A stretch of 64,000 nt of DNA from Caulobacter mirabilis (GTDB taxonomy: Bacteria; Pseudomonadota; Alphaproteobacteria; Caulobacterales; Caulobacteraceae). A model generated the notes under the pieces. That model searched no databases and had not been told where the DNA came from. It worked only from the letters and a program-made list of their open reading frames with translations. Numbering within the stretch: position 1 is the first letter of the stretch; every line of letters begins with the position of its first letter. The stretch spans positions 3,639,001 through 3,703,000 of the forward strand of contig NZ_CP024201.1 of NCBI RefSeq assembly GCF_002749615.1. Reading direction: 5' to 3'. The position numbers and the translations under genes were made by a program. Of this stretch, positions 62,344 to 64,000 are shown one piece after another.

Positions 62344-64000
62344 TTAGAAGCCCTTGGTCAGGTTCACGCCGATGATCCGCGGATCGAGGGTGAAGACGTT
62401 GGCCGTCAGACCGGTGTCGTCGCTGTTGGTGAAGGTGTCGGTGATCGGCGTCTTGTCGAAGGCGTTCTTCACATAGACCTGGAACATCAGGTCGGCCGAC
62501 GGCTTGCGCAGGGTCAGCGACAGGTTGACGTTGTCCCAGGCCTTCAGCCGGTCGTACTCGGTGTTGTAGACCCGGGCGTAGCTCTCGCTCTGGCGGTAGT
62601 AGTCCCCGCGCAGGGTGAGGTCCCATTCGTCGAAGACGAAGGTGTACTGGGCGCCCAGGTTCATCGTCCAGTTGGGCGCGTTGGGCAGTTCGTTGCCTTC
62701 CAGGTCCTGGGCGAAGCCGCGGCCGCCGTTCGGCGCCTCCGTCATCGGGTCGTACCGGATGCCGTAGAACAGCCCCCAGTCGCGCCCGGGCCCGCCGGGC
62801 ATGAAGCTGCCCGTCCGCTCGGATCCATTACACAGGGCCAGAAGCGCCAGGATGTTGAGATCGTCGCCGTAGAACATGGTCGCGATACGCTCGACATGCC
62901 GGCGCGGCGCGATGCAGTTCGAGGGCACCTGCAGCCAGGGACGCACCACCATCCAGTCCGGATCGCCCTGGGTGCGGTTCATGACGTCGATCGATTGGGC
63001 GCCCTTGCCGATCCGCGTCTTCAGGTAGCCCAGGTTGCCGTCGAGCTGGAAGTTGCGCGTCGGCCGCCAGACCGCCTCCAGCTCCAGCCCCCAGGTCGTG
63101 GCGTCGAAGTTCTCGTTCAGCGAGATGCGGTCGACGATCTGGGAGACCTGATAGTCGCTGTAGTCGTAGTAGAAGGCCGTCGCGTTCAGCCGCAGCTTGC
63201 CGTCGAGCAGGGTGTTCTTGGCCCCGATCTCGAAGGCGTTGACGTACTCCGGCCTGAAGGTTTCCGGCAGCGGCAGGTACTGCACCACGCTGGGATCGAT
63301 ATCGACGCGCGGCGGGTTGGCCCCGCCGCCCTTGTAGCCGCGGGCGAACGAGGCATAGACCAGCGTGTCCTCGTTCGGGGTCCAGTCGAGCACCAGCCGA
63401 CCGCTGAAGCGGCCCCACTCCTGCTTGATGTCCTGGCCCTTGGGATAGCCGCTGTTGACGTTGCCACCCGACGACGGCCCCTTGGCCAGCAGCAGCTGGC
63501 TCGGCACCGGCGTCGCCACCTTTCTATCGAGCGTGTAGCGCAGGCCCGCGGTGAACTTCAGCGCGTCCGACAGCCGCCAGTAGCCCTCGCCGAACACGGC
63601 GTAGGACTTGGTGCTGACCAGGTTCATGCTGCGGAAGTAGTTGTGCCCCTGACCGTCGATCTTGTTCAGCGGATTGGGGTCGACATAGATGCACTCGCGA
63701 TCCGTCGTGCCAGGAGGGCAAGGCGCGGTGGCGATGCCTTCGGCGGCCCCGTCTCTATTGTAGAAGTACAGGGCCAACAGACTGAAAACGTTGTTGAAGA
63801 CATAGTAGTCGTCCTGCGACTTGAAATCGAGGTAGTTGACGCCGACGTTGAAATTGAACGCGCCGTCGAAGGACGACTGGAGGCGGAACTCCTGTGACCA
63901 TTGCCGGTTGTCGGACTGGCTGATGTCCACGGACAGCATCTTGTTCGATGGTCCGAGCTGGGGATCGGTGAAGACGCCGCCAGGCGTCGGTCCCGGTCCC
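62344..64000 (-). CDS. TonB-dependent receptor, C-terminal part (5' end beyond window)
   Basis: The frame is open from the stop at 62344 to the window end, so the N-terminus lies outside. About 550 barrel residues are visible and align throughout with the receptor at 57249-60545: the shared stretches include DPQLGPSNKM / DPQLGCSDRM, ISQSDNRQWSQEFRLQSSF, SFARGYKGGGANPPRVDID, LPLPETFRPEYVNAFEIG, and the end KNAFDKTPITDTFTNSDDTG. It ends LTKGF. It is a paralogue by duplication and likely takes up a related ligand. Whether it has an STN domain cannot be seen. Confidence 0.9.
   Translation of the reverse strand, partial: GPGPTPGGVFTDPQLGPSNKMLSVDISQSDNRQWSQEFRLQSSFDGAFNFNVGVNYLDFKSQDDYYVFNNVFSLLALYFYNRDGAAEGIATAPCPPGTTDRECIYVDPNPLNKIDGQGHNYFRSMNLVSTKSYAVFGEGYWRLSDALKFTAGLRYTLDRKVATPVPSQLLLAKGPSSGGNVNSGYPKGQDIKQEWGRFSGRLVLDWTPNEDTLVYASFARGYKGGGANPPRVDIDPSVVQYLPLPETFRPEYVNAFEIGAKNTLLDGKLRLNATAFYYDYSDYQVSQIVDRISLNENFDATTWGLELEAVWRPTRNFQLDGNLGYLKTRIGKGAQSIDVMNRTQGDPDWMVVRPWLQVPSNCIAPRRHVERIATMFYGDDLNILALLALCNGSERTGSFMPGGPGRDWGLFYGIRYDPMTEAPNGGRGFAQDLEGNELPNAPNWTMNLGAQYTFVFDEWDLTLRGDYYRQSESYARVYNTEYDRLKAWDNVNLSLTLRKPSADLMFQVYVKNAFDKTPITDTFTNSDDTGLTANVFTLDPRIIGVNLTKGF

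Overview
The window is GC-rich chromosomal DNA from an alphaproteobacterium, most likely Caulobacteraceae (Caulobacter/Phenylobacterium type). This is inferred from the SUV3-like helicase / S4 protein / FdxA / CarD gene order, the abundance of TonB receptors and TetR regulators, and short palindromic intergenic repeats. No species can be assigned from sequence alone.

Layout. 1-13.7 kb is mostly housekeeping or catabolic: an amidohydrolase end, RNA helicase, S4 protein, fdxA, carD, an MpaB-like DUF2236 protein divergent from a TetR regulator, DUF2239, a GST, a DUF938 methyltransferase, a Tat-signal glutaminase, a Baeyer-Villiger-type monooxygenase, a thioesterase and a dicarboxylate carrier. 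A tRNA-Arg(CCT) gene at 13.9 kb marks the edge of an accessory island. From 14.0 to 26.2 kb the island holds a truncated IS6-like transposase and an Rhs/YD-repeat polymorphic toxin locus. That locus has one long Rhs gene with its own C-terminal toxin and exported candidate immunity protein, two displaced and decayed Rhs C-terminal modules each with a candidate immunity gene, an upstream transglutaminase-like gene, and a divergent pair of small genes, one of which encodes a secreted mini YD-repeat protein. Toxin and immunity segments are visibly AT-richer than the Rhs core. Two G-runs sit exactly where reading frames break.

26.8-32.6 kb carries a LysR gene and a tripartite MFS efflux operon ending in a siderophore-interacting flavoreductase. 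32.9-39.5 kb is a translationally coupled pair: an M48-type metalloprotease and an 1820-residue kinase-like/DUF4011/SF1 helicase/Vsr-like/WGR protein. It resembles a defence or genome-surveillance cassette that I cannot match to a named system. 39.7-47.9 kb is a two-partner secretion locus (2152-residue adhesin and its FhaC/ShlB transporter).

48-57 kb is catabolic: an enolase-superfamily enzyme, an M14-like DUF2817 hydrolase and an amidohydrolase with 4-bp overlaps under a TetR gene; then PhyH dioxygenase and RidA divergent from another TetR with a 19-bp near-palindrome between them; then a GT1 glycosyltransferase and a BAAT-type hydrolase. 57.2-64 kb is a surface-signalling uptake cassette: ECF sigma factor, FecR and an STN-TonB receptor, with a paralogous second receptor running off the window end. 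Both receptor genes end in the same terminator hairpin.

The best candidates for new biology are the modular Rhs island with its G-run frame switches and mini-YD gene, and the protease/helicase pair.
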